Positions 6,973 to 14,460 of a stretch of 39,379 nt of DNA are shown here, piece by piece. Made by a program: the position numbers and the translations under genes. Position 1 is the first letter of the stretch. Each line of letters starts with the position of its first letter. The stretch covers positions 1 through 39,379 of the forward strand of contig JANPCX010000026.1 in assembly GCA_031431125.1 (NCBI GenBank), read 5' to 3'. This stretch comes from JANPCX01 sp031431125 (GTDB lineage Bacteria > Pseudomonadota > Gammaproteobacteria > Burkholderiales > Burkholderiaceae_C). The notes beneath the pieces were generated by a model. The model had not been told where the DNA came from. It saw nothing but the letters and a program-made list of their open reading frames with translations, and did not search any database.

Positions 6973-7317
6973 ATGAACAAAATTCGCAAAGGCGACCAGG
7001 TCATTGTGTTGACCGGCCGCGACAAAGGCAAGCGCGGGACTGTGTCCCAGCGTGTTGACGAAGACCGCATCGTGGTTGACGGTGTGAACATGGTCAAGAA
7101 ACACGTCAAGCCCAACCCGATGAAGGGCACCACGGGTGGCGTGGTCAGCAAGACGATGTCTATTCACCAATCCAATGTGGCCATCTTCAACCCGGCAACG
7201 GGCAAGGCAGACCGCGTTGGCATCAAGTTGCTCAGCGACGCTGAGAAACAAGCCCGCAAAACCCAGGACAACGGCGTTCGCGTCTACAAGTCCAGCGGCG
7301 AAGAAATCAAGGCGTAA
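6973..7317 (+). CDS. rplX: 50S ribosomal protein L24 (uL24)
   Basis: The 114-residue product opens MNKIRKGDQVIVLTGRDKGK, the KOW motif of L24, followed by NMVKKHVKPNP. It is slightly longer than the usual 103-106 residues through an internal and a C-terminal addition. L24 initiates 50S assembly at the 5' end of 23S rRNA. It follows rplN by 73 bases, a larger gap than elsewhere in this operon. Confidence 0.97.
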   Translation: MNKIRKGDQVIVLTGRDKGKRGTVSQRVDEDRIVVDGVNMVKKHVKPNPMKGTTGGVVSKTMSIHQSNVAIFNPATGKADRVGIKLLSDAEKQARKTQDNGVRVYKSSGEEIKA

Positions 7318-7327
7318 GAGGCGGCAT

Positions 7328-7906
7328 ATGGCTAAACAACAAGCTCAACAACAAGCTGCCCCCAAAGTGGCGCGTCTTCAAGCGATTTATCGCGACAAGA
7401 TTGCTCCGGAACTCTCCGCCAAATTTGGTTACAAGTCGCCCATGCAAGTGCCGCGCTTGACCAAAATCACCTTGAACATGGGTGTGAGCGAAGCGGTGTC
7501 GGACAAGAAGGTCATGGAACACGCGGTCAGTGATCTGACCAAAATTGCAGGCCAAAGGCCTGTGGTGACCAAGTCCAAGAAGGCGATTGCTGGTTTCAAG
7601 ATTCGTGACGGCGTGCCCATTGGTTGCATGGTGACCTTGCGCGGCGTTCAAATGTATGAATTCCTGGACCGTTTTGTGACCGTGGCCCTGCCCCGTGTTC
7701 GCGACTTCCGCGGAATTTCTGGCCGCTCCTTCGATGGCCGTGGCAACTACAACATCGGCGTCAAAGAGCAGATCATTTTTCCTGAAGTCGACTACGACAA
7801 GGTGGATGCGCTGCGCGGTTTGAACATCAGCATCACGACGAGCGCAAAAAACGACGAAGAGGCCAAAGCCCTTCTCGCAGCGTTCAAATTTCCGTTCAAG
7901 AACTGA
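7328..7906 (+). CDS. rplE: 50S ribosomal protein L5 (uL5)
   Basis: From ATG 7328 the protein is 192 residues and begins MAKQQAQQQAAPKVARLQ, with a Gln/Ala-rich N-terminal extension of about 12 residues over the usual 179. The L5 core follows: VPRLTKITLNMGVSEA, GQRPVVTKSKKAIAGFKIR and KEQIIFPEVDYDK. The frame is open further upstream into rplX, but a GAGGCGG element at 7319-7324 precedes 7328. L5 binds 5S rRNA and contacts P-site tRNA. Confidence 0.96.
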   Translation: MAKQQAQQQAAPKVARLQAIYRDKIAPELSAKFGYKSPMQVPRLTKITLNMGVSEAVSDKKVMEHAVSDLTKIAGQRPVVTKSKKAIAGFKIRDGVPIGCMVTLRGVQMYEFLDRFVTVALPRVRDFRGISGRSFDGRGNYNIGVKEQIIFPEVDYDKVDALRGLNISITTSAKNDEEAKALLAAFKFPFKN

Positions 7907-7916
7907 GGGGCAGAAC

Positions 7917-8222
7917 GTGGCCAAGACATCGCTTATTCAGCGTGAACTCAAGCGCACGCAGCTGGTTGCGAAGTACGCGAAAAAGTACGCAGAGCTCAAG
8001 GGCACTGCCAACGACGCGAAAAAGTCCGACGAAGAGCGTTACGCCGCTCGTCTGGCGTTGCAGCAGTTGCCCCGCAACGCTTACCCAACTCGCCAGCGCA
8101 ACCGCTGCGAGTTGACAGGTCGCCCTCGCGGCACCTTCCGCAAATTCGGTTTGGGTCGTAACAAGATCCGTGAACTGGCGTTCAAGGGCGACATCCCCGG
8201 CATCATCAAGGCCAGCTGGTAA
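7917..8222 (+). CDS. rpsN: 30S ribosomal protein S14 (uS14), zinc-free type
   Basis: The gene starts with GTG at 7917 behind a GAGGGG element at the rplE stop, and encodes 101 residues. It is the long zinc-independent S14 form: only one Cys is present (RCELTGRPRG) and the CxxC pairs of the short form are absent. RKFGLGRNKIRELA and the C-terminal GIIKASW are conserved. S14 is a late-binding 30S head protein. Confidence 0.96.
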   Translation: MAKTSLIQRELKRTQLVAKYAKKYAELKGTANDAKKSDEERYAARLALQQLPRNAYPTRQRNRCELTGRPRGTFRKFGLGRNKIRELAFKGDIPGIIKASW

Positions 8223-8240
8223 TCGGTAGGAGATATTCGA

Positions 8241-8636
8241 ATGAGCATGAGTGATCCTATCGCTGACATGTTGACCCGCATCCGCAACGCGCAGATGGTC
8301 GACAAGCCCAGCGTTGTGATGCCGTCGTCCAAAATCAAAGCTGCCATCGCGCAGGTGTTGAAGGACGAGGGTTACATCGACAGTTTTTCTATTGTTGGCG
8401 AACCAGCCAAACCTCAGTTGCAAATCGCACTGAAGTACTACGCTGGCCGTCCCGTGATCGAGCACATTGAGCGTGTGAGCCGTCCTGGCTTGCGCATCTA
8501 CAAAGGCCGTCACGACATTCCTAATGTGATGAACGGTTTGGGTGTGGCGATTGTCACCACCCCCAAAGGCGTCATGACCGACCGCAAAGCGCGCCAAGTG
8601 GGTATTGGTGGCGAAGTGCTGTGCTACGTCTCTTAA
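8241..8636 (+). CDS. rpsH: 30S ribosomal protein S8 (uS8)
   Basis: The 131-residue protein begins MSMSDPIADMLTRIRNAQ and ends GGEVLCYVS, both diagnostic of S8. S8 binds the central domain of 16S rRNA. In E. coli it also represses the spc operon at rplE; no copy of that target was identified here. A TAGGAG at 8227-8232 is correctly spaced for the ATG at 8241. Confidence 0.98.
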   Translation: MSMSDPIADMLTRIRNAQMVDKPSVVMPSSKIKAAIAQVLKDEGYIDSFSIVGEPAKPQLQIALKYYAGRPVIEHIERVSRPGLRIYKGRHDIPNVMNGLGVAIVTTPKGVMTDRKARQVGIGGEVLCYVS

Positions 8637-8652
8637 GAAAGGAGTCAAGCAA

Positions 8653-9186
8653 ATGTCCCGCGTAGGAAAAATGCCTATCTCCATTCCCAAGGGTGTGGAC
8701 GTGTCGGTGAATACCGAACAAATTACCGTCAAGGGCGCTTTGGGCACCTTGGTTCGTGTGGCCAATCCTTTGGTCAGCGTGAAGAACGATGCCGGTGTGC
8801 TGAGTTTCTCCGCCGCCAACGACTCCGCCGAAGCCGATGCCATGACGGGCACCATGCGTGCGTTGTTGGCCAACATGGTCAACGGCGTGAGCAAGGGTTT
8901 TGAGAAAAAACTGAACTTGGTCGGCGTGGGTTTTCGCGCTCAAGCCCAGGGCCAGAAGCTGAATTTGCAAATTGGTTTTTCACACCCCGTCGGCAAAGAC
9001 ATGCCTGCCGGCATCAAGGTGGAATGCCCAACACAAACGGAAATCGTGATCAAAGGCGCTGACCGCCAAGTGGTAGGTCAAATTGCCGCCGAAGTTCGCG
9101 CGATCCGTCCGCCGGAGCCCTACAAAGGCAAGGGCATTCGTTATTCCGACGAAAAAGTCTCCCTCAAAGAGACCAAGAAGAAGTAA
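8653..9186 (+). CDS. rplF: 50S ribosomal protein L6 (uL6)
   Basis: ATG 8653 gives 177 residues starting MSRVGKMPISIPKGVDV, with NLVGVGFRAQAQG between the two L6 repeats and PEPYKGKGIRYSDE near the C terminus. An in-frame GTG at 8605 lies within rpsH and is rejected because AAAGGAG at 8638-8644 fits 8653. L6 sits near the factor-binding site of the 50S subunit. Confidence 0.97.
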   Translation: MSRVGKMPISIPKGVDVSVNTEQITVKGALGTLVRVANPLVSVKNDAGVLSFSAANDSAEADAMTGTMRALLANMVNGVSKGFEKKLNLVGVGFRAQAQGQKLNLQIGFSHPVGKDMPAGIKVECPTQTEIVIKGADRQVVGQIAAEVRAIRPPEPYKGKGIRYSDEKVSLKETKKK

Positions 9187-9198
9187 GGGGCGTTTGAC

Positions 9199-9564
9199 AT
9201 GTTGAACAAAAAAGATCAGCGCATTCGTCGCTCACGCCAGACCCGGGTTCGTATCGCCATCCAGCGCGTCGCGCGTTTGACGGTGTTCCGCACCAATCTG
9301 CACATTTATGCCAGCGTCATCTCTGACGACGGCGCCAAGGTGTTGGCCAGTGCCTCCACGGCTGAGAGTTCGGTTCGTAAAGAGCTGGGCGCCTCGGGCA
9401 AGGGTGGCAATGTGGCTGCGGCCACATTGATCGGCAAACGCATCGCAGAAAAAGCGAAGGCTGCTGGAATTGAAAAAGTCGCATTCGACCGCGCAGGTTT
9501 TGCCTATCACGGACGCGTCAAGGCTTTGGCCGATGCGGCACGTGAAGCAGGTCTCCAGTTCTGA
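9199..9564 (+). CDS. rplR: 50S ribosomal protein L18 (uL18)
   Basis: The 121-residue protein contains RLTVFRTNLHIYASVISDD and the C-terminal FDRAGFAYHGRVKALADAAREAGL, typical of L18. The basic N terminus (KKDQRIRRSRQTR) contacts 5S rRNA. An AAGGGG element at 9185-9190 precedes the ATG. It lies between rplF and rpsE in the standard spc order. Confidence 0.98.
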   Translation: MLNKKDQRIRRSRQTRVRIAIQRVARLTVFRTNLHIYASVISDDGAKVLASASTAESSVRKELGASGKGGNVAAATLIGKRIAEKAKAAGIEKVAFDRAGFAYHGRVKALADAAREAGLQF

Positions 9565-9595
9565 TCGCCAGGCAAGCGCATAGCAAGGATTCAAA

Positions 9596-10114
9596 ATGGC
9601 TAAATTTCAAGCACGTGGTCCCCAAGAGGGCAGCGAAGACGGCCTGAAGGAAAAGATGATTTCCGTCAACCGCGTCACCAAAGTGGTGAAGGGTGGCCGG
9701 ATTCTCGGTTTCGCAGCCTTGACCGTGGTCGGTGACGGCGATGGCAAGATCGGCATGGGCAAAGGCAAGTCCAAAGAAGTGCCCGTGGCCGTGACCAAGG
9801 CCATGCAAGACGCCCGTCGCAACCTGTTCAAGGTGTCACTCAAGAACGGCTCTATCCACCACAAGGTGGAAGGCGAGCACGGCGCATCGCGTGTGCTGAT
9901 GGCGCCTGCCGCGCCTGGTACCGGCATCATTGCCGGCGGCCCGATGCGCGCTGTGTTCGAAGTGTTGGGCGTGACTGACATCGTGTGCAAGAGCCTGGGT
10001 TCCAACAACCCTTACAACTTGGTTCGCGCCACCTTGGACGCGCTGAAGAACACCACCACGCCTGCGAACATTGCAGCCAAGCGCGGTCTCACAGTTGAAC
10101 AAATCTTCAACTGA
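9596..10114 (+). CDS. rpsE: 30S ribosomal protein S5 (uS5)
   Basis: The product is 172 residues. LKEKMISVNRVTKVVKGGR and FAALTVVGDGDGKIGMGKGK form the double-stranded RNA-binding domain, and GTGIIAGGPMRAVFEVLG the second domain. S5 contributes to decoding accuracy at the S4-S5 interface. The ATG at 9596 follows an AAGGA at 9585-9589. Confidence 0.98.
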   Translation: MAKFQARGPQEGSEDGLKEKMISVNRVTKVVKGGRILGFAALTVVGDGDGKIGMGKGKSKEVPVAVTKAMQDARRNLFKVSLKNGSIHHKVEGEHGASRVLMAPAAPGTGIIAGGPMRAVFEVLGVTDIVCKSLGSNNPYNLVRATLDALKNTTTPANIAAKRGLTVEQIFN

Positions 10115-10137
10115 ACCCGCAGGCACGGAGAACGACG

Positions 10138-10335
10138 ATGAGCGAAAAAAAAATGGGCGACAAAAACACCGTGACGGTGAAGCTGGTGCGCAGCATTGCG
10201 GGCACCCGTGAATCCCACCGTGCCACTGTGCGCGGATTGGGTTTGCGCAAGCTGAACAGCCAGTTCACTTTGGAAGACACGCCCGCTGTGCGCGGCATGA
10301 TCACCAAAGTGGCTTACCTGGTGAAGGTGCTTTAA
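10138..10335 (+). CDS. rpmD: 50S ribosomal protein L30 (uL30)
   Basis: This small gene encodes 65 residues. After a charged N-terminal stretch (SEKKMGDKNT), slightly longer than the 60-residue norm, it carries VKLVRSIAGTRESHRATVRG and the C-terminal GMITKVAYLVKV of L30. A GGAG at 10127-10130 supports the ATG at 10138; an internal ATG at residue 6 is less well placed. L30 is a small 50S protein next to L5 and 5S rRNA. Confidence 0.96.
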   Translation: MSEKKMGDKNTVTVKLVRSIAGTRESHRATVRGLGLRKLNSQFTLEDTPAVRGMITKVAYLVKVL

Positions 10336-10362
10336 AGCACCCCTGCTGAGGAATTGAAGATC

Positions 10363-10794
10363 ATGGAACTGAACACCATCAAGCCTGCTGAGGGCTCCAC
10401 CCACTACAAACGCCGCGTCGGTCGCGGCATTGGTTCGGGCATTGGCAAAACTGCCGGACGTGGCCACAAGGGTCAAAAGTCCCGTGCCGGTGGCTACCAC
10501 AAGGTGGGTTTCGAAGGCGGCCAAATGCCTTTGCAGCGCCGCTTGCCTAAGCGTGGCTTCAAGTCGGCACAGTTGCAATTCAATGCAGAAGTGAACCTGA
10601 CCGACCTCGAGCGTCTGGGTGCAGACGAGGTGGATTTGTTGTCATTGAAACAAGCACGTTTGGTTGGCGAGTTGGCCAAGACGGTCAAAGTCATCAAGAC
10701 CGGCACATTGACCCGCAAGATCGTGCTCAAGGGCATTGGTGCCACCGCAGGCGCCAAAGCGGCCATTGAGGCTTTGGGCGGTTCGGTCAGCTGA
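10363..10794 (+). CDS. rplO: 50S ribosomal protein L15 (uL15)
   Basis: ATG 10363 gives 143 residues beginning MELNTIKPAEGSTHYKRRVG, the expected L15 N terminus; a TTG at 10354 is in frame but lies too close to the TGAGGAA at 10347-10353. The Gly/Lys/Arg-rich segment GSGIGKTAGRGHKGQKSRAG and the following GGYHKVGFEGGQMPL are diagnostic. L15 binds several 23S rRNA domains late in assembly. It is followed by secY after 38 bases. Confidence 0.97.
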   Translation: MELNTIKPAEGSTHYKRRVGRGIGSGIGKTAGRGHKGQKSRAGGYHKVGFEGGQMPLQRRLPKRGFKSAQLQFNAEVNLTDLERLGADEVDLLSLKQARLVGELAKTVKVIKTGTLTRKIVLKGIGATAGAKAAIEALGGSVS

Positions 10795-10832
10795 TCGGCT
10801 GACCTTCGTATACTTTTCGGACACCATTCTTC

Positions 10833-12143
10833 GTGGCTACCAACCCAACACAGCTCGCAAAAAGTGGCAAGTTCGGCGACCTCCGTCGTCGACTTATCTT
10901 TTTGGTGCTCGCTTTGGTGGTTTACCGGATTGGCACGCACATTCCAGTGCCCGGGATTGATCCGAATCAGTTGGCTCAGTTGTTCAAGAGCCAGCAGGGC
11001 GGCATTCTGAATTTGCTGAATATGTTCTCGGGTGGGGCCTTGTCGCGCTTCTCGGTGTTGGCCCTGGGCATCATGCCTTACATCTCCGCCTCCATCATCA
11101 TGCAGTTGATGACCTATGTCGTGCCGACATTGGAAGCGCTGAAAAAAGAAGGCGAGGGTGGCCGCCGCAAAATCACCCAATACACGCGCTACGGCACCTT
11201 GGGTTTGGCCATCTTTCAAGCGCTGGGCATTGCCATCGCGCTCGAGGGTTCCGCTGGCCTCGTGATTTCCCCAGGTTTTGGTTTCCGTTTGACTGCAGTG
11301 GTCAGCCTCGTGGCCGGCACCATGTTTTTGATGTGGTTGGGCGAACAAATTACTGAGCGCGGTTTGGGTAACGGTATTTCCATTCTGATCTTCGCTGGTA
11401 TTGCTGCGGGGTTGCCCGGCGCATTGGCACAGTTTGGGTCTTTGATCGGTAGAGGCGAGATAGGTAACTTCGCGGGTTTGGTGATTGTTGTCTTGGTCGC
11501 TGCTGTCACGTATGCCGTGGTGTTTGTTGAACGTGGTCAGCGCAAAATTTTGGTTAACTACGCCAAACGCCAGGTGGGCAACAAGGTGTATGGGGGTCAG
11601 TCATCGCACTTGCCGTTGAAACTCAATATGTCTGGCGTGATCCCTCCGATTTTTGCATCTTCGATCATTTTGTTGCCAGCAACGGTGGTGGGTTGGTTCG
11701 CCACGGGTGATGGCATGACTTGGTTGCGTGACATTGCGGCCATGGTCTCCCCAGGGCAACCAATTTATGTATTGCTGTATGCCGCCGCGATTGTTTTCTT
11801 CTGTTTCTTCTACACCGCCTTGGTGTTCAACAGCAAAGAGACGGCAGACAACCTGAAGAAGAGTGGTGCCTTTATTCCCGGCATTCGCCCAGGCGATCAA
11901 ACGGCGCGCCACATCGACAAGATTCTTTCGCGGCTGACGCTGGCCGGGGCGGTTTACATCACGGCGGTGTGTTTGTTGCCTGAATTTTTGGTGCTCAAGT
12001 ACAACGTGCCTTTCTATTTCGGTGGCACCTCGCTCTTGATCATCGTGGTGGTCACCATGGATTTCTGGGCTCAGGTGCAGAGTTATGTGATGAGTCAGCA
12101 ATACGACTCTTTGTTGAAGAAGGCCAGTTTCAAGCCGAGCTAA
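10833..12143 (+). CDS. secY: Preprotein translocase channel subunit SecY
   Basis: The 436-residue protein has the ten membrane segments of SecY. Seen directly are FRIGTHIPVPGID-like residues in TM1 (YRIGTHIPVPGID), the plug-region GGALSRFSVLALGIMPYISA, and the cytoplasmic loop GGQSSHLPLKLNMSGVIPPIFA. SecY forms the inner-membrane channel with SecE and SecG and receives preproteins from SecA and ribosomes. The start is a GTG at 10833 with no clear Shine-Dalgarno, suggesting weak or coupled initiation after rplO. The stop is followed by infA. Confidence 0.97.
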   Translation: MATNPTQLAKSGKFGDLRRRLIFLVLALVVYRIGTHIPVPGIDPNQLAQLFKSQQGGILNLLNMFSGGALSRFSVLALGIMPYISASIIMQLMTYVVPTLEALKKEGEGGRRKITQYTRYGTLGLAIFQALGIAIALEGSAGLVISPGFGFRLTAVVSLVAGTMFLMWLGEQITERGLGNGISILIFAGIAAGLPGALAQFGSLIGRGEIGNFAGLVIVVLVAAVTYAVVFVERGQRKILVNYAKRQVGNKVYGGQSSHLPLKLNMSGVIPPIFASSIILLPATVVGWFATGDGMTWLRDIAAMVSPGQPIYVLLYAAAIVFFCFFYTALVFNSKETADNLKKSGAFIPGIRPGDQTARHIDKILSRLTLAGAVYITAVCLLPEFLVLKYNVPFYFGGTSLLIIVVVTMDFWAQVQSYVMSQQYDSLLKKASFKPS

Positions 12144-12173
12144 TGCTCACTTGAACATAACGAAACGGCAGGC

Positions 12174-12392
12174 ATGGCGAAAGACGATGTCATTCAAATG
12201 CAAGGCGAGATTCTTGAGAATCTTCCCAATGCCACATTTCGTGTGAAGTTAGAAAACGGGCACGTGGTGCTCGGACATATTTCGGGGAAGATGCGCATGC
12301 ACTACATCCGCATCCTCCCAGGTGACAAGGTCACCGTGGAGTTGACGCCCTACGATTTGACCAGGGCGCGGATTGTATTCAGGGCCAAGTGA
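12174..12392 (+). CDS. infA: Translation initiation factor IF-1
   Basis: The 72-residue product MAKDDVIQMQGEILENLPNA onward is a complete IF-1, an S1-type OB fold, with GHISGKMRMHYIRILPGDKV and the C-terminal RARIVFR. IF-1 occupies the A site during initiation and helps fMet-tRNA selection with IF-2 and IF-3. It lies between secY and rpmJ, its usual place in betaproteobacterial alpha/spc regions. The upstream GGCAGG element is modest. Confidence 0.97.
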   Translation: MAKDDVIQMQGEILENLPNATFRVKLENGHVVLGHISGKMRMHYIRILPGDKVTVELTPYDLTRARIVFRAK

Positions 12393-12488
12393 CAGGTGTA
12401 TTGACACCAGTTGTTGGGTTGAACGGGTTTGATTTTTTTTGAACGGGCCTTGTCATAAGGCTTAGAGCTTAAGGCTTAGGAGAAAAGC

Positions 12489-12602
12489 ATGAAAGTTGCA
12501 GCATCGGTGAAGAAGATGTGCCGGAATTGCAAGGTCATCCGTCGCAAGGGTGTGGTTCGCGTGATCTGTACTGATCCGCGCCACAAACAGCGTCAGGGCT
12601 GA
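12489..12602 (+). CDS. rpmJ: 50S ribosomal protein L36 (bL36), zinc-ribbon form
   Basis: This 37-residue gene runs from the ATG at 12489 to the TGA at 12600-12602. It begins MKVAASVKKMCRNCK and ends KQRQG. Cys11, Cys14, Cys27 and His32 form the zinc site of the C+ type L36, so ribosome assembly here likely uses zinc. An AGGAG at 12478-12482 sits just upstream. It follows infA by 96 bases and precedes rpsM by 49. Confidence 0.96.
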   Translation: MKVAASVKKMCRNCKVIRRKGVVRVICTDPRHKQRQG

Positions 12603-12651
12603 TTTTTGCCCTGCGATTGAACAGACGCGACGAGCGAATTAGAGGACGAAC

Positions 12652-13017
12652 ATGGCACGTATTGCTGGTATCAACATTCCCCCGCACAAGCACACCGAAA
12701 TTGGCTTGACTGCGATTTATGGCATTGGCCGCACCACGGCGCAGAAAATCTGCTCCAGCTGCGCTGTGCCTTTTGATCGCAAGATCAAAGACCTGACTGA
12801 CGCCGATCTGGAAAAGATCCGTGAAGAGATTGGTCGCTTGACCATCGAAGGCGATTTGCGCCGCGAGATGTCCATCAACATCAAACGGTTGATGGACCTG
12901 GGCTGCTACCGTGGATTCCGCCATCGCCGTGGCTTGCCTGTTCGCGGTCAGCGTACAAAAACCAACGCACGCACCCGCAAGGGTCCGCGTAAGTCGGGTG
13001 CCCTGGTGAAGAAGTGA
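12652..13017 (+). CDS. rpsM: 30S ribosomal protein S13 (uS13)
   Basis: The 121-residue protein starts MARIAGINIPPHKHTEIGLT and contains the helix-hairpin-helix YGIGRTTAQKIC and RGLPVRGQRTKTNARTRKGP at the C terminus. S13 bridges the 30S head to L5 on the 50S. The AGAGGA at 12640-12645 fits the ATG at 12652. It opens the alpha cluster rpsM-rpsK-rpsD-rpoA-rplQ. Confidence 0.98.
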   Translation: MARIAGINIPPHKHTEIGLTAIYGIGRTTAQKICSSCAVPFDRKIKDLTDADLEKIREEIGRLTIEGDLRREMSINIKRLMDLGCYRGFRHRRGLPVRGQRTKTNARTRKGPRKSGALVKK

Positions 13018-13089
13018 GCTGTTTAAGCCCACTTGAACACCACCCGCTTGGTCGCCCATTTATCGATCAAGATTTGACAGAAAGAGCAT

Positions 13090-13491
13090 ATGGCTAAAGC
13101 ACCGAACACCGCCGCACAACGTGTGCGCAAGAAAGTCCGTAAGAATGTTGCTGACGGCATTGCCCATGTGCATGCGTCGTTCAACAACACCATCATCACC
13201 ATCACTGACCGTCAAGGTGGCGCGCTGTCTTGGGCGTCCAGTGGCGGCCAAGGCTTCAAGGGCTCTCGCAAGAGCACGCCTTTCGCAGCCCAGGTTGCGG
13301 CTGAGGTGGCGGGTCGTGCGGCTCAAGAGCAGGGCATCAAAAACCTCGACGTGCGCATCAAGGGCCCAGGCCCAGGTCGTGAGTCGTCGGTGCGTGCGTT
13401 GGCTTCGCTTGGCATCCGCATCAATTTGATCTCTGACGTGACGCCAGTGCCGCACAACGGCTGCCGTCCCCAGAAGCGTCGCCGCATCTGA
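13090..13491 (+). CDS. rpsK: 30S ribosomal protein S11 (uS11)
   Basis: At 133 residues, with HVHASFNNTIITITDRQGG, GFKGSRKSTPFAAQ and the C-terminal DVTPVPHNGCRPQKRRR, this is a standard S11. S11 lies on the 30S platform near the mRNA exit and the Shine-Dalgarno helix. It follows rpsM by 72 bases and precedes rpsD by 197 bases, which hold a short GCCTT/AAGGC hairpin but no promoter I would call. Confidence 0.98.
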   Translation: MAKAPNTAAQRVRKKVRKNVADGIAHVHASFNNTIITITDRQGGALSWASSGGQGFKGSRKSTPFAAQVAAEVAGRAAQEQGIKNLDVRIKGPGPGRESSVRALASLGIRINLISDVTPVPHNGCRPQKRRRI

Positions 13492-13688
13492 TGCATCCCA
13501 GGATTGGCGACTGATTTGTTTTTCCCTTTGGTCGGCGTTGCCTTGAAGGCACCGTCGGCTTTGTCGTTTCAGTGCTGCGCGGAGATTGCAAAGCATTGAA
13601 GTCATTGAAGCCCACCGTCTGAGCGCACAAAAAAGCATACGCCAGACTCGCGCAGCCAGTTCTGCGTCAGATTGAATAAGGAATCATC

Positions 13689-14312
13689 GTGGCACGATAC
13701 CTCGGCCCTAAGGCCAAACTCTCACGCCGTGAAGGCACGGACCTGTTCCTCAAGAGCGCTCGCCGCCCCATTGGAGACAAGGCCAAGTTCGACAGCAAAC
13801 CCGGTCAACATGGCCGCACGTCGGGAACGCGTACCAGCGACTTCGGTCTGCAGTTGCGCGAGAAACAAAAAGTCAAGCGCATGTACGGTGTGCTGGAGCG
13901 CCAGTTCCGCCGCTATTTCGCAGAAGCCGAGCGCCGCAAAGGCAATACCGGCGCGAACTTGCTGCTGTTGCTGGAGTCACGCCTGGACAACGTGGTGTAC
14001 CGCATGGGTTTTGCCTCCACCCGCGCTGAAGCGCGCCAGTTGGTGTCGCACAAAGGTGTGACGGTCAACGGTGAGGTCGTGAACATTGCCTCGTTCTTGG
14101 TCAAGGTGGGAGACACCGTGGCCGTGCGCGAAAAAGCGAAAAAACAGTTGCGTGTGACCGACGCCTACAAACTCGCGGAATCCATGGGCATGCCGGCTTG
14201 GGTGCAAGTGGACGGCGCCAAACTCGAAGGCGTGTTCAAGAAGACGCCTGACCGCGACGAGTTCGCCTCCGACGTCAAAGAAGCGCTCATCGTCGAGTTG
14301 TATTCACGTTAA
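13689..14312 (+). CDS. rpsD: 30S ribosomal protein S4 (uS4)
   Basis: The gene starts with GTG at 13689, supported by AAGGA at 13678-13682, and encodes 207 residues beginning MARYLGPKAKLSRREGTDLF. The S4 RNA-binding domain (about residues 95-160) includes SRLDNVVYRMGFASTRAEAR and VTVNGEVVNIASF. The N terminus lacks the CxxC zinc cluster of the C+ form. S4 nucleates 30S assembly and, in E. coli, represses the alpha operon; this has not been shown here. Confidence 0.97.
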   Translation: MARYLGPKAKLSRREGTDLFLKSARRPIGDKAKFDSKPGQHGRTSGTRTSDFGLQLREKQKVKRMYGVLERQFRRYFAEAERRKGNTGANLLLLLESRLDNVVYRMGFASTRAEARQLVSHKGVTVNGEVVNIASFLVKVGDTVAVREKAKKQLRVTDAYKLAESMGMPAWVQVDGAKLEGVFKKTPDRDEFASDVKEALIVELYSR

Positions 14313-14387
14313 GTTCGTCATGTGGCGGCCCGTTGTGTACTGCAGAGATCGCAGCGCGCACAGGCCGCTGGTGTCGCCTCCAAGCGT

Positions 14388-14439
14388 TCGGTTCGCCGTC
14401 ACTTGGAACCTGCTCAGCCTTATCGGTGTAACGAACCGA
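14388..14439 (+). promoter_or_regulatory. Inverted repeat in the rpsD-rpoA intergenic region
   Basis: TCGGTTCG (14388-14395) pairs perfectly with CGAACCGA (14432-14439) across 36 bases, about 20 bases before the rpoA start. It shares the sequence GGTTCGCC and the same partner core with the spc leader stem at 6349-6436. It may be a structured leader or a processing site; function is unknown. Confidence 0.35.
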
Positions 14440-14460
14440 GGGTATTGAAAGAAAGACCTC

